DNA of 64,000 bases from CBDCGJ01 sp965238305. Lineage in GTDB: Bacteria > Pseudomonadota > Alphaproteobacteria > GCA-2731375. The translations under genes and the position numbers were made by a program. Positions within the stretch are counted from its first letter, which is position 1. Every line of letters begins with the position of its first letter. Location: positions 2,108,001 through 2,172,000 of the forward strand of contig CBDEHK010000001.1 in assembly GCA_965238305.1 (NCBI GenBank), in the 5' to 3' direction. Shown piece after piece: positions 45,440-54,105 of this stretch. The notes beneath the pieces are model-generated. The model had not been told where the DNA came from, searched no databases, and saw nothing but the letters and a program-made list of their open reading frames with translations.

Positions 45440-46973
45440 ATTCCGCAGGTCGCTTTTCATAAACGTCGAAACCGAACCTGTTATCGACCAGTTGGTATTT
45501 TTGAAAGGTCGCGTTGAATTCGCTGTTATCGCGAAAGAAGGCCAAGACTTCGCACTTGTCACTTGGTGTTCCAATTGGTGTTTCCTGCGTGCAGGTCAAA
45601 TACCGCGGCTTGTTTGTTGCCAGATCGGTCGCTGCTGACTGCCGTAGGAAATTCCGGACCTCTTTAAGAACCGCGTAGTTAACAGGTTCGGCATGCGCCA
45701 TCTGCGCTGTTGTCATGCTAACGGCCCACTGCGTTGGGAAGCGGGACACCCATTCAACATCCTGCCAAAGCAAGGAGCCGATGGCGAGAGGTGGGTTGAT
45801 TGATATATCCATCACGAATTGATCCCGCAAAACCCTTTGCGCATGTTTCATGCGCTTTGACTGTGCGCTATTGGCCATAGACTGCGTTATTACGCGGATG
45901 CTGGCATACGTCCAAATCAGTGGCCAACTAATCGCAAATGTCAGCAGAATTGCCGCGCCGGTTCGCGTCAAGATGCCGGAAATTCCCTTCAGTTCCTGCA
46001 GTTTTATCAATGGCCATGCGGCGACCAGTTCGATCATCAATGCGAAAGTTAATATCTGTGCCGGCAACAACAAATAAGCGTTGGCCTTTTTTTGCCAAAG
46101 GAAAATGACAAGCGCAAAAGCGACGGCAGCGAACAGAAAACCGATCCGGTAGGCGGCTATTCTGCTTATCGTTTTGTCATGTAGGAGAAGTGGCGCGGCG
46201 ATCGGCACCAGTAAAGGGATCCCGGATAACAGCAACGTTGTATAGGCCACCGGATCGAACGAATTGCCGCCATAAAATTTCAAAGTGAAATCACGCGTTA
46301 ACGCGATGAAGTCTGGAAAAACGATTACCGAGACACCAAACATTACCCCCGCACTGATGAAACAGATCGTTGCCGACTTCAGTATCTCGCGCTTGCCGCT
46401 TTGCCACGAAAGAAGAGCGCAAAGGCACCAAAGGGCAATGGGAAGTAACAGGAAATGCGGTTTGATCGCCGCGCCAACAGCAGAGAGCGCGATCGCCAAT
46501 ATCGCATATCTCGGCGCCACTGTTGTCCCGGCGGCTCGTTCGGCCAAGTAAAAGATGCCGGGAGCCACAAAGACGGCGATGATGTGCTCCCGTTGACCAA
46601 AATCCCAGCCGGGCAGAACCAAAATTACTGCTAGCCACAAATAGGGCTTGATCCTTCCGAACGTTAAGCCCCTTACAATCAGGAAACTAAGAGTACAGAA
46701 ACCAGCCGTGATTATTGCCTGGGTCAAGAATATTTCCGTGCCGAAGGTCTTCGAAATCAAAACGGCTGGGAAATAAATGACGAAAGAAAGCGGCGCATTC
46801 ACTTCTATCAGGTCGACGTATATCCGGGCCCCGTCCAAAATTTGTTCGGCGCAATAAAGAAACCAGGCAACATCGGGTGACGTGATGGTGGTGTGGTGAT
46901 AAAAGACAGCGATGCCCAGTGAGAATATTAGGGCGAAAATTGTATCAGTCCAAATGTTACCCAAAATTTTCAT
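45438..46973 (-). CDS. Polytopic membrane protein, GT-C-like
   Basis: This 511-residue protein has about ten to twelve hydrophobic helices. An early extracytoplasmic loop (SPDVAWFLYCAEQILDGARIYVDLIEVNAP) resembles the first acidic loop of GT-C glycosyltransferases. A final soluble domain of about 130 residues contains two Cys (CTQETPIGTPSDKCEV). It could transfer sugars or other groups from a polyprenyl carrier, but no characterised relative was recognised. It is a single gene on the minus strand, ending at the pnp terminator. Confidence 0.7.
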   Translation of the reverse strand: MKILGNIWTDTIFALIFSLGIAVFYHHTTITSPDVAWFLYCAEQILDGARIYVDLIEVNAPLSFVIYFPAVLISKTFGTEIFLTQAIITAGFCTLSFLIVRGLTFGRIKPYLWLAVILVLPGWDFGQREHIIAVFVAPGIFYLAERAAGTTVAPRYAILAIALSAVGAAIKPHFLLLPIALWCLCALLSWQSGKREILKSATICFISAGVMFGVSVIVFPDFIALTRDFTLKFYGGNSFDPVAYTTLLLSGIPLLVPIAAPLLLHDKTISRIAAYRIGFLFAAVAFALVIFLWQKKANAYLLLPAQILTFALMIELVAAWPLIKLQELKGISGILTRTGAAILLTFAISWPLIWTYASIRVITQSMANSAQSKRMKHAQRVLRDQFVMDISINPPLAIGSLLWQDVEWVSRFPTQWAVSMTTAQMAHAEPVNYAVLKEVRNFLRQSAATDLATNKPRYLTCTQETPIGTPSDKCEVLAFFRDNSEFNATFQKYQLVDNRFGFDVYEKRPAE

Positions 46974-46998
46974 TCAAGCCCAATCGCTGAACCAATGC

Positions 46999-47037
46999 TT
47001 GTCATCCTGAACAAGCGCAGCGTGATCCGGGATCTCA
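46999..47037. repeat. Dispersed-palindrome-like element (TCATCCTGAAC family)
   Basis: The stretch begins TTGTCATCCTGAACAAG and ends GATCCGGGATCTCA. It resembles the short dispersed palindromes, often written GTCATCCTGAGC...GGATCTCA, in many proteobacterial genomes. It lies in the gap upstream of the membrane-protein gene. Only one copy was noticed in the window. Confidence 0.5.
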
Positions 47038-47092
47038 GACGGGACGGTGTGCGCTGCAAAATCAATGTTCATTCTGCATGAGATTCCGAATA

Positions 47093-47104
47093 ACGCAATT
47101 GCGT
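47093..47104. repeat. Perfect 12-bp palindrome ACGCAATTGCGT
   Basis: The palindrome is flanked by CCG and CCGG, so a longer imperfect hairpin is possible. It lies about 45 bases beyond the CoA-transferase stop and may be part of its transcript end. There is no adjacent T-run to make it a standard terminator. Confidence 0.4.
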
Positions 47105-47147
47105 TTCCGGTATCACGAATTTCAGGGGCTGAGTAAATCGAGTAACG

Positions 47148-48344
47148 CTAAATCGCACCTTTTTCGCGGAACGCAGCGATTGCGGCTTGATCGTAGCCTA
47201 AATTGGTCATGATCTCGTCAGTATGTTCACCTAATTGCGGCGCTCGATGACGAATTTCTGTGGGCGTGCCATGCAGGCGGACCGGCGACATTGGTAGGGG
47301 GGCTGCCTTCGCAACACCCGGGTATTCCATCTCCGTAATAAAAGGCGCATTATTCACGTGCTCATTGTCCAGCAGTTGCTGTGGCGTCAATATTTCGCCG
47401 GTCGGGATACGTGCTGCCGCCAATTTTTCCAACGCTTCTGCGGTAGTGTGCTGGGCACACCATTCTTGCGTCCGAGCGCTGATCTCTTCACCGTTTTCAC
47501 CCCGCTTCAGGTCATTATCATAACGCGGATCGTTCAGCCACTTGTCCTCTTCGCCCATCAGTTTGGCCCAGCGCACGAACAGCGGCTGTCCGACGACTTG
47601 CACCAAAATCCATCCGTCTTTGGTCTGGAAACTATCGACCGGCCCGGCGGTTTGTCCGCGGTTGCCGCTGCCGACGCGGTTCGATTGGATCACTGCTTGT
47701 TCTATCAAGGACGCAGCATTGAAGACGATAGAAGTCCCCAACAAGGTGCCTTCGACTTTTTGTCCGTTGCCGGATTTCGCCCTTTCCATTAGCGCCGCCA
47801 AAACCCCAACTGTGGTCGATAACGCGGTACCAAAATCGACCCACGGGGTCCATGCCTTCACCGGTTGATCGGCGGGGCCGGAGAGGTGCATATTGCCGCA
47901 CATGGCTTGCGCGACACCGTCGAAACCGACCTTCGTGGCATAAGGCCCTTCCGCGCCGAATGCAGAGACCGTGGCGAAAATGATGTCCGACTTAATGGCT
48001 TTCAGACTGTCATAGTCGATACCCATAGTTTCCAGTGTGATTTGCGGCATATTGGCGATCACCACGTCAGCGGTTTCGACTAGGCGTTTGACAATCTCCG
48101 CCCCTTCTTTTGTGCGCGGATTCAGGGTCATGCCCTTTTTATTTCGATTGATTTGTAGGAATAGGGCGCCGACGTCACCGGCTTCGTCTTGACCGACCGG
48201 GGTGGTGAAACGATCCTCTGAACCAGCAAGCTTTTCAATGCGGATAACTTCAGCCCCTAAATCGCTGAGCATTGTGCCAACAAAAGGCCCCGCAATATAG
48301 CGGCCAAAATCCAAAACCCTAATCCCGTCCAAAACGCCTGCCAC
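47148..48344 (-). CDS. CaiB/BaiF-family CoA-transferase
   Basis: This type III CoA-transferase of about 398 residues moves CoA between carboxylic acids through a covalent Asp intermediate. The opening GIRVLDFGRYIAGPFVGTMLSDLGAEVIRIEK, the NRNKKGMTLNPRTKEG block, and VVIANMP are all diagnostic. The GTG at 48344 has a strong GAGGGAG six bases upstream and gives the usual family N-terminus; a TTG seven codons earlier is less likely. It is the last gene of a five-gene operon with sugar-acid type enzymes, 88 bases after the SDR gene. The substrate is unknown. Confidence 0.88.
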   Translation of the reverse strand: MAGVLDGIRVLDFGRYIAGPFVGTMLSDLGAEVIRIEKLAGSEDRFTTPVGQDEAGDVGALFLQINRNKKGMTLNPRTKEGAEIVKRLVETADVVIANMPQITLETMGIDYDSLKAIKSDIIFATVSAFGAEGPYATKVGFDGVAQAMCGNMHLSGPADQPVKAWTPWVDFGTALSTTVGVLAALMERAKSGNGQKVEGTLLGTSIVFNAASLIEQAVIQSNRVGSGNRGQTAGPVDSFQTKDGWILVQVVGQPLFVRWAKLMGEEDKWLNDPRYDNDLKRGENGEEISARTQEWCAQHTTAEALEKLAAARIPTGEILTPQQLLDNEHVNNAPFITEMEYPGVAKAAPLPMSPVRLHGTPTEIRHRAPQLGEHTDEIMTNLGYDQAAIAAFREKGAI

Positions 48345-48432
48345 GTCGATCTCCCTCAAATTCAAAAATGTTCAATTAATAAGATATCACGGGCAATAAT
48401 TCTCGCAAATGCCGCCATTTCCCATAGCGAAT

Positions 48433-49173
48433 TTAGATCGTGATACCGCCATCGATCATATAGGCCTGACCGGAAGTGTAGACGCTATCATCGCTGGCCA
48501 GATAGACCGCCAAGGCAGCGATTTCCTCTGCTGTCCCCAATTGTCCCATGGGTTGGCGGGCAATGAAATCGGCGCGGGCCTGCGCTGGGTCATCGAAAGC
48601 ATTGATACGATCTTGCAAGGATGGGGTATCGACGGTGCCGGGGCAGATGGCGTTGCAGCGGATGCCGTCGCCGACAAAATCAGCTGCGATCGATTTTGTC
48701 AGACCAATGACTGCAGCCTTGGTGGTGCCATAAACACCGCGATTGATTATGCCTTTTACGGAGGAGGCGACGGACGCCATATTGATGATCGAACCACCGC
48801 CGGCTTCAATCATCGCCGGTAAAAACGCCCGGCTCATGCGATACATGGCTTTTACGTTCAGTTCGAAGGCGAATTCCCATTCTTCGTCGGTAGCCTCTAG
48901 CACGGTGCCATGATGGACGACGCCGGCGCAGTTAAACAGTACATCCATGGCTCCATGGCGGGCCGCCGCCGCTTCTATTGCGGATGGGTCGAGAGCATTT
49001 AATTCCTCCACCAACACGCCAGGCTTGTCAGCCAAATCGGCGAGCAATTCCATGTTGATATCGGTGGCAATCACGTCTGCCCCTTCACGCGCGAAGGCTT
49101 CCGCCGAGGCCCGGCCAATGCCTTGTGCGGCAGCGGTGATGATGGCTTTTTTGCCAGCTAGGCGTCCACTCAT
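48433..49173 (-). CDS. SDR-family dehydrogenase (DHRS6/2-keto-3-deoxy-fuconate dehydrogenase-like)
   Basis: This 246-residue short-chain dehydrogenase has the classic features TAAAQGIGRASAEAFA (cofactor glycine loop), DVLFNCAGVV, the catalytic Ser in INMASVASSV, and YGTTKAAV with the active Tyr and Lys. The region RGVYGTTKAAVIGLTKSIAADF and GTVDTPSLQDRI closely resembles DHRS6-type 3-hydroxybutyrate and deoxy-sugar-acid dehydrogenases. An Asp in IATDI suggests NAD preference. It starts two bases after DenD-like and precedes the CoA-transferase. A hydroxyacid formed in the operon is a likely substrate. Confidence 0.88.
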   Translation of the reverse strand: MSGRLAGKKAIITAAAQGIGRASAEAFAREGADVIATDINMELLADLADKPGVLVEELNALDPSAIEAAAARHGAMDVLFNCAGVVHHGTVLEATDEEWEFAFELNVKAMYRMSRAFLPAMIEAGGGSIINMASVASSVKGIINRGVYGTTKAAVIGLTKSIAADFVGDGIRCNAICPGTVDTPSLQDRINAFDDPAQARADFIARQPMGQLGTAEEIAALAVYLASDDSVYTSGQAYMIDGGITI

Positions 49174-49175
49174 GT

Positions 49176-50138
49176 TCAGGCCTCTTCTAATTCATCTTCG
49201 ATATAGGCACTAACGATGTCTGCCATATTATCATCGCCCTTAAAACCAAGGGCGGCGGCACGTTCTGACCAACTGCCTTTCGGCCAGCCATCGACGATAG
49301 CTTGGATTTCGGGGTCGAGTTCAAAACTGACCTGGCCACGATGACGGTTGCCGGCTGTCTGTTCCAATGCGTCAACAGCTTCGGTCATGGATACACTTAA
49401 GCCGGGCAGCAACAAAGTCCGATCGGTTCCTAAGGCGTCCGTTGGGAGGTCAAATAATTGAACAAAGGCGTCGATCACCCGCCGCGGCGACATCAGCGCC
49501 ATGCGCGATTCCGGTGTCACCGGGCAGACAAAATCCACCCCGTTCAATGGTTCGCGAATGATTCCGGAGGCAAATCCCGAGGCGGCTTTGTTCGGTTTTC
49601 CCGGTCGCACAACAATGGTCGGCAGGCGCATCGCCCGCCCGTCAATATAGCCTTTGCGGGTATAATCATTGATTAATAATTCGCCGGACACTTTCTGCAC
49701 GCCATAAGATAATTCCGGACGCACCGGCGTATGGTCTTTCACCACATCCGGCAGGTCTCCGCCATAAGCCGCGATAGAGCTGGCGAACATGACTTTCGGG
49801 CATTGGCCGGTTTCCCGGGCAGCTTCTAGGATCAGGCGCGTGCCATCAAGATTAACTTGGAAGCCGAGATCAAAGTCGGCTTCCGCGCCGGCGCTAACGA
49901 CGGCAGCGAGATGGAAAATTGCATCGACGCCGTCAGCCATCTGTGCGGTGATCTGCGTTTTATCGACGATATCGCCAGTGACAATGGCCACACGCGCATC
50001 GTTGAATTCAGCCTCCGGCGGGCCAGTCATATCGAATAGAGTGATAGCCTCTATGCTTCGACTATCTGCTTCCGACAACAACCGTTTGGCCAGTTTGCGG
50101 CCCAGAAATCCGCCGCCGCCGGTAATAATAATCCGCAT
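49176..50138 (-). CDS. NAD-dependent epimerase/dehydratase, D-erythronate dehydrogenase (DenD)-like
   Basis: This 320-residue extended SDR has the GGGGFLGRKLAKRL loop, FHLAAVVSAGAEADFDLGFQVNLDGT, and the catalytic YGVQK (Tyr-x-x-x-Lys). Its N-terminus MRIIITGGGGFLGRKLA and overall pattern match D-erythronate dehydrogenase annotations, from memory. It would oxidise a four- or five-carbon sugar acid at C2. The operon lacks the kinase and aldolase (OtnK/OtnC) that follow DenD in the classical tetronate pathway, so its natural substrate may differ. It starts four bases after the aminotransferase. Confidence 0.82.
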   Translation of the reverse strand: MRIIITGGGGFLGRKLAKRLLSEADSRSIEAITLFDMTGPPEAEFNDARVAIVTGDIVDKTQITAQMADGVDAIFHLAAVVSAGAEADFDLGFQVNLDGTRLILEAARETGQCPKVMFASSIAAYGGDLPDVVKDHTPVRPELSYGVQKVSGELLINDYTRKGYIDGRAMRLPTIVVRPGKPNKAASGFASGIIREPLNGVDFVCPVTPESRMALMSPRRVIDAFVQLFDLPTDALGTDRTLLLPGLSVSMTEAVDALEQTAGNRHRGQVSFELDPEIQAIVDGWPKGSWSERAAALGFKGDDNMADIVSAYIEDELEEA

Positions 50139-50142
50139 GATG

Positions 50143-51327
50143 TTAGCTCCTTTCCGCGATCACGGGGATGATCAAGTCCAGCGCTTTGTTCAAACGCTCT
50201 TCAGAATTAGCAAAACAAAGGCGGACAAAACTGTCGTAACCCGGGCCAAAAGCGGCACCCGGCGCCAATCCGACTTTGGTTTGAAGAATAATATCCTTGC
50301 AAAGTTCAACACTGTCTTCGACGCCATCAACTTCAAAAAAAGCATAGAAAGCACCGCCCGGTCTAGCCAACCGCACGTTCTCCAGCACACTCAAGCGATC
50401 ATAGACGAGATTGCGGCCGGTCCGGTAACGTTCTTGAATGCCGGTAATGAAATCCTCGCCCCCTTGCACAGCTGCAATCGCGGCTTGCTGGGTGAAGTCG
50501 GCGGCGCAGGAATAATGAAACTCAATCAATTTCTGCAATGTCGGCTGCAGGTACGCCGGCACCGTCAGCCAACCCAGGCGCCAGCCGGTCATCGCCCAGG
50601 TTTTGGAAAAACTATTCAGGACGATCACTCGATCTTCGGGGTCGGCGATGTCCAGAAAACTAGGCGCTGCCGGGCGGTCAAATACGATGCGATTATAGAC
50701 TTCATCCGCCAACACCCAGATGCCACGTTCACGGGCAAAATCCAAAACCCGTTGCTGATCCGCCCGCTCCATGATCCAGCCGGTTGGATTGTTGGGCGAA
50801 TTGATCAGGATGGCGCGGGTACGACTATCAACCAGAGCAAAAATATCCTCCGGATCCAAATACCAGTCATTATTGCCAAGCTTGATCGGGGCCAGGCGAG
50901 GTTCGCCGGACATTAAACGAATTGCCTCGACCATATTTGGCCAAACCGGCGAGGCGACGACCACGTTATCGCCGGGGTCGGTCAACAATTGTTGCAGCAG
51001 ATTGACCCCAATCATGCCGGAACCGGTGACCGTGACCCGATCGGAAGCGATCGGCTTTTCATGCACACCGCTCAGATATCGGGCCAGTGCCACACGCAAT
51101 TCATCGGTACCGAGATTTTCGGTATAGAAAGTATGACCACTGCGAAGCGCCGCACAGGCCGCTTCAACAATATAATCAGGCGTCGCCGTATCTGGTTCGC
51201 CGTACCAAAGCGGGATCAGACCGTCCAGGCCCATACCCGCATTGGCGACTTCGCGAATTTTTGATTCCGTCAACCCCTCGACAGTCGCACGTGCGCCCAT
51301 TGGACCCGCGTTCAACCCGGCCGTCAT
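50143..51327 (-). CDS. Class I/II PLP-dependent aminotransferase
   Basis: This 394-residue fold-type I aminotransferase has SPNNPTGWIM, LADEVYNRIVFD, and the PLP lysine in LNSFSKTWAMTGWRLGW (near residue 240), with the C-terminal Arg in FVRLCFANSEERL. It is of the aspartate/alanine/aromatic type. Its start overlaps the dehydratase stop by one base (TAATG), so it is part of the same operon. Presence among sugar-acid enzymes suggests transamination of a 2-oxo acid intermediate or of an amino-acid substrate. Confidence 0.9.
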   Translation of the reverse strand: MTAGLNAGPMGARATVEGLTESKIREVANAGMGLDGLIPLWYGEPDTATPDYIVEAACAALRSGHTFYTENLGTDELRVALARYLSGVHEKPIASDRVTVTGSGMIGVNLLQQLLTDPGDNVVVASPVWPNMVEAIRLMSGEPRLAPIKLGNNDWYLDPEDIFALVDSRTRAILINSPNNPTGWIMERADQQRVLDFARERGIWVLADEVYNRIVFDRPAAPSFLDIADPEDRVIVLNSFSKTWAMTGWRLGWLTVPAYLQPTLQKLIEFHYSCAADFTQQAAIAAVQGGEDFITGIQERYRTGRNLVYDRLSVLENVRLARPGGAFYAFFEVDGVEDSVELCKDIILQTKVGLAPGAAFGPGYDSFVRLCFANSEERLNKALDLIIPVIAERS

Positions 51328-53051
51328 TAGTGATTGCCGCGTGGTACGGCGTCGCCGCTGGCACCAACTAGAAAATCGAAATCGCAGCCGTCATTGGCTT
51401 GCATCACCCGGGAGACATAAAGGTGGGCGTATCCGCGACCGGAATCCGCAATTTTCGGTTTGAATGCCGCCCGGCGCTTTTCCAACTCTTCATCGCTGAC
51501 TTCCAGATTGAGGCGTCGGTTTTTTACATCCAACTCGATCATATCGCCGTTTTGCACCAGCCCCAAGGGACCGCCAATGGAACTTTCCGGCGCTACATGC
51601 AAGACCACGGCGCCATAGGCGGTGCCGCTCATCCGCCCGTCGGAAATCCGCACCATATCGGTGACGCCTTGTTTGAGGATTTTCTTCGGCAGGGGGAAAT
51701 TACCCACTTCCGGCATGCCCGGATAACCTTTTGGCCCGGCCCCCTTTAGGACCAGCACGCAACTTGGATCGACATCCAAATTGTCGTCTTCGATCGCTTT
51801 GTGCATTTCATAGGTATCTTCGAAAACCACGGCGCGACCACGATGCTGAAGTAATTCCGGTGTTGCGGCGGACGGTTTGATCACCGCGCCATCGGGACAC
51901 AGATTGCCACGTAGAACCGCCAAGGCATTTTCGGTCTTGAAAGGTTTCGCGACAGTTTTTATGACTTTGTCGTCGAAGTTTTCGGCTCTGGCGACATTCT
52001 CTTCTACGGTTTTGCCACTGACAGTAACGGCTTGCGTATTTAACCGATCGCCCAATTCCTTCATCACCAGTGGCAGGCCGCCGGCGTAGAAAAAATCTTC
52101 CATTAGGAATTCACCATTTGGCTGTAAATTGACCAGGCAGGGAATGCCTTCGGAGAAATTGTCCCAGTCTTCCATATCCAATGGCACGCCCAAGCGACCA
52201 GCCAGCGCAGTTAAGTGAATGATGGCATTGGTCGAACCGCCTATGGCCGCATTCACCATGATGGCGTTTTCGAACGCTTCCCGGGTGACGATCTGCGACA
52301 TCCGAATTTCATCCCGGACCATATCAACAATGCGTCGACCGGTTAGTTGCGCGGCCACCATCTTGCGGCTATCGACAGCTGGAATGGCTGCTGCGCCTGG
52401 CAGGGTCAGGCCCAACGCTTCAACCATCGAGCCCATAGTCGACGCGGTGCCCATGGTCATGCAGTGGCCGTTACTGCGGCTCATCGCGGATTCCGCGTCC
52501 ATGAAGTCCTGTAAGGTAATCTCACCGGCGCGCATTTGCTCGCTCATCCGCCACAGACCGGTGCCGGAGCCGATGTCTTCGCCGCGGAATTTGCCATTTA
52601 GCATCGGTCCGCCATGCACCACCATTGTCGGCAGATTGACACTCGCCGCGCCCATCATATAAGCCGGTGTGGTCTTGTCGCAGCCGGTCAATAAGACGAC
52701 ACCATCGATTGGATTGGCGCGCAGGGTTTCTTCCAGATCCATGCTCATCAGATTGCGGAACATCATTGTCGTCGGCCGCATCAGGGTCTCACCCAATGAC
52801 ATCGTCGGAAAGACGAGCGGAAACCCACCGGCTTCCCAGACACCACGCTTAACGGCTTCCGCGACCCGGCCCAGATGAGCGTTACAAGGGGTCAAATCAG
52901 ACGCCGAATTGGCGATCCCAATTACCGGGCGGCCGTCGAACAAGTCTTCCGGCCAACCCTGATTCTTCATCCAACTGCGATGACCAAAGCCCAAAAGTCC
53001 TTTTTGTCCGAACCATTCCTGGCTTCGGCGCTTCTTTCCATCATGCGCCAT
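51327..53051 (-). CDS. IlvD/Edd-family dehydratase, L-arabinonate/sugar-acid type
   Basis: This 574-residue [Fe-S]/Mg dehydratase removes water from a 2,3-dihydroxy acid to give a 2-oxo acid. The cluster and active-site motifs are ANSASDLTPCNAHL, TGCDKTTPAYMMGA, and RSNGHCMTMGTASTMGSM, with the catalytic Ser in GRMSGTAYGAVVLH. The length and the opening RRSQEWFGQKGLLGFGHRSWMKNQG match the aldonate (L-arabinonate/D-xylonate) branch better than biosynthetic IlvD. It heads the minus-strand operon. The specific sugar acid cannot be resolved. Confidence 0.9.
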   Translation of the reverse strand: MAHDGKKRRSQEWFGQKGLLGFGHRSWMKNQGWPEDLFDGRPVIGIANSASDLTPCNAHLGRVAEAVKRGVWEAGGFPLVFPTMSLGETLMRPTTMMFRNLMSMDLEETLRANPIDGVVLLTGCDKTTPAYMMGAASVNLPTMVVHGGPMLNGKFRGEDIGSGTGLWRMSEQMRAGEITLQDFMDAESAMSRSNGHCMTMGTASTMGSMVEALGLTLPGAAAIPAVDSRKMVAAQLTGRRIVDMVRDEIRMSQIVTREAFENAIMVNAAIGGSTNAIIHLTALAGRLGVPLDMEDWDNFSEGIPCLVNLQPNGEFLMEDFFYAGGLPLVMKELGDRLNTQAVTVSGKTVEENVARAENFDDKVIKTVAKPFKTENALAVLRGNLCPDGAVIKPSAATPELLQHRGRAVVFEDTYEMHKAIEDDNLDVDPSCVLVLKGAGPKGYPGMPEVGNFPLPKKILKQGVTDMVRISDGRMSGTAYGAVVLHVAPESSIGGPLGLVQNGDMIELDVKNRRLNLEVSDEELEKRRAAFKPKIADSGRGYAHLYVSRVMQANDGCDFDFLVGASGDAVPRGNH

Positions 53052-53098
53052 ACTGAATTTTCCTTAGGTGCGAGTGGTGTTATTGGTTTGCGCTGATC

Positions 53099-53131
53099 CT
53101 AATCCCTGAACCCGTCTACAACAAGGATTAG
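53099..53131. promoter_or_regulatory. Inverted repeat in the dehydratase/CDF divergent promoter region
   Basis: CTAATCC at 53099-53105 is matched by GGATTAG at 53125-53131, separated by 19 bases. It lies between the start of the sugar-acid operon and the CDF gene, so a regulator could bind here. No regulator gene lies in the operon. Confidence 0.4.
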
Positions 53132-53170
53132 CTTGCTGACGGCGTCGGAAAAACAGGTTAAACATCTCCC

Positions 53171-54076
53171 ATGGCAGGTTCTTCAAAAATAGCGGTCTAT
53201 AGCGCCCTGGTCGGTAACGCTCTGATCGCGGTGACAAAATTCGGTGCGGCAGCCTATACCGGAAGTTCGGCAATGCTGTCGGAAGCCATCCATAGTGTCG
53301 TCGACACCGGTAATCAGTTTCTGTTGTTGCATGGCATGCGTCAGGCGGAAAAACCGCCCAGTACGGCGCATCCGTTTGGCCATGGCAAAGAGCTTTATTT
53401 CTGGAGTTTCATTGTCGCCATGGTGATCTTTGCCATCGGTGCCGGGCTGTCCTTTTATGAAGGCATTCACGCCTTGATATCACCGAAGCCGGTTGAGAAC
53501 GCCTTCGTGAATTACATTGTCCTTGGCCTTTCGATCCTGTTTGAAGGCGGCGCCAGCGTTTTGGCGGTTAGGGAATTTTTCCGCAGCAAAGGCGACATGG
53601 GTGTGGTGGAGGCGATCAGGCTCGGCAAGGATCCGGTGCTTTTCACGGTGGTGATGGAAGACAGTGCCGCTGTTGTTGGCTTGGTAGTTGCGGCTGTCGG
53701 TATCTTCTTAAACGATCAAATGAACTTGCTGTGGGGGGACGGCATGGCGTCGATCGTTATCGGCCTGGTGCTTGCTTGCGTTTCCGTTTTCCTAGCCCGG
53801 GAAAGCAAGGCCTTGTTGATTGGGGAGGCAGCGGAAAATCATGTGGTCGACGAAGTGCGTCACATCATCCGCAGCGATCGTCGAGTGATGGCAGCCAAGC
53901 GGGTGATGACTATGCATCTGGGCCCGCAAGACATCTTGCTGGCGGTCGACGTGGATTTCGCCGATAGTTTGGGGGCAGCGGGTGTGGAAGCAGCAACCCA
54001 GGAACTTGAAGATGCAATCAAGGCTAAATTACCGGACATTACACGTATCTATATCGAAGCTAGAACTCTGCGTTAA
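53171..54076 (+). CDS. Cation diffusion facilitator (CDF) transporter, ZnT9-like
   Basis: This 301-residue membrane protein has six predicted helices and a C-terminal cytoplasmic domain. The first metal half-site is HSVVD (His41, Asp45), but the second helix carries EDSAA (Glu163, Asp164) instead of the usual HxxxD, as in the SLC30A9/ZnT9 branch, from memory. A short His-containing loop HPFGHGKE lies between helices 2 and 3. It exports a divalent metal such as zinc, or serves another cation. It is divergent from the sugar-acid operon and seems unrelated to it. Confidence 0.86.
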   Translation: MAGSSKIAVYSALVGNALIAVTKFGAAAYTGSSAMLSEAIHSVVDTGNQFLLLHGMRQAEKPPSTAHPFGHGKELYFWSFIVAMVIFAIGAGLSFYEGIHALISPKPVENAFVNYIVLGLSILFEGGASVLAVREFFRSKGDMGVVEAIRLGKDPVLFTVVMEDSAAVVGLVVAAVGIFLNDQMNLLWGDGMASIVIGLVLACVSVFLARESKALLIGEAAENHVVDEVRHIIRSDRRVMAAKRVMTMHLGPQDILLAVDVDFADSLGAAGVEAATQELEDAIKAKLPDITRIYIEARTLR

Positions 54077-54105
54077 GTTGGCCGATAGCGAGCGAGGAAA
54101 AAGTC

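Noticed and set aside
49789..50916. 375-codon open frame on the plus strand
   Set aside because: It is antisense to the DenD-like and aminotransferase genes, both of which have full family motifs. The composition is basic and low-complexity, as expected for a shadow.
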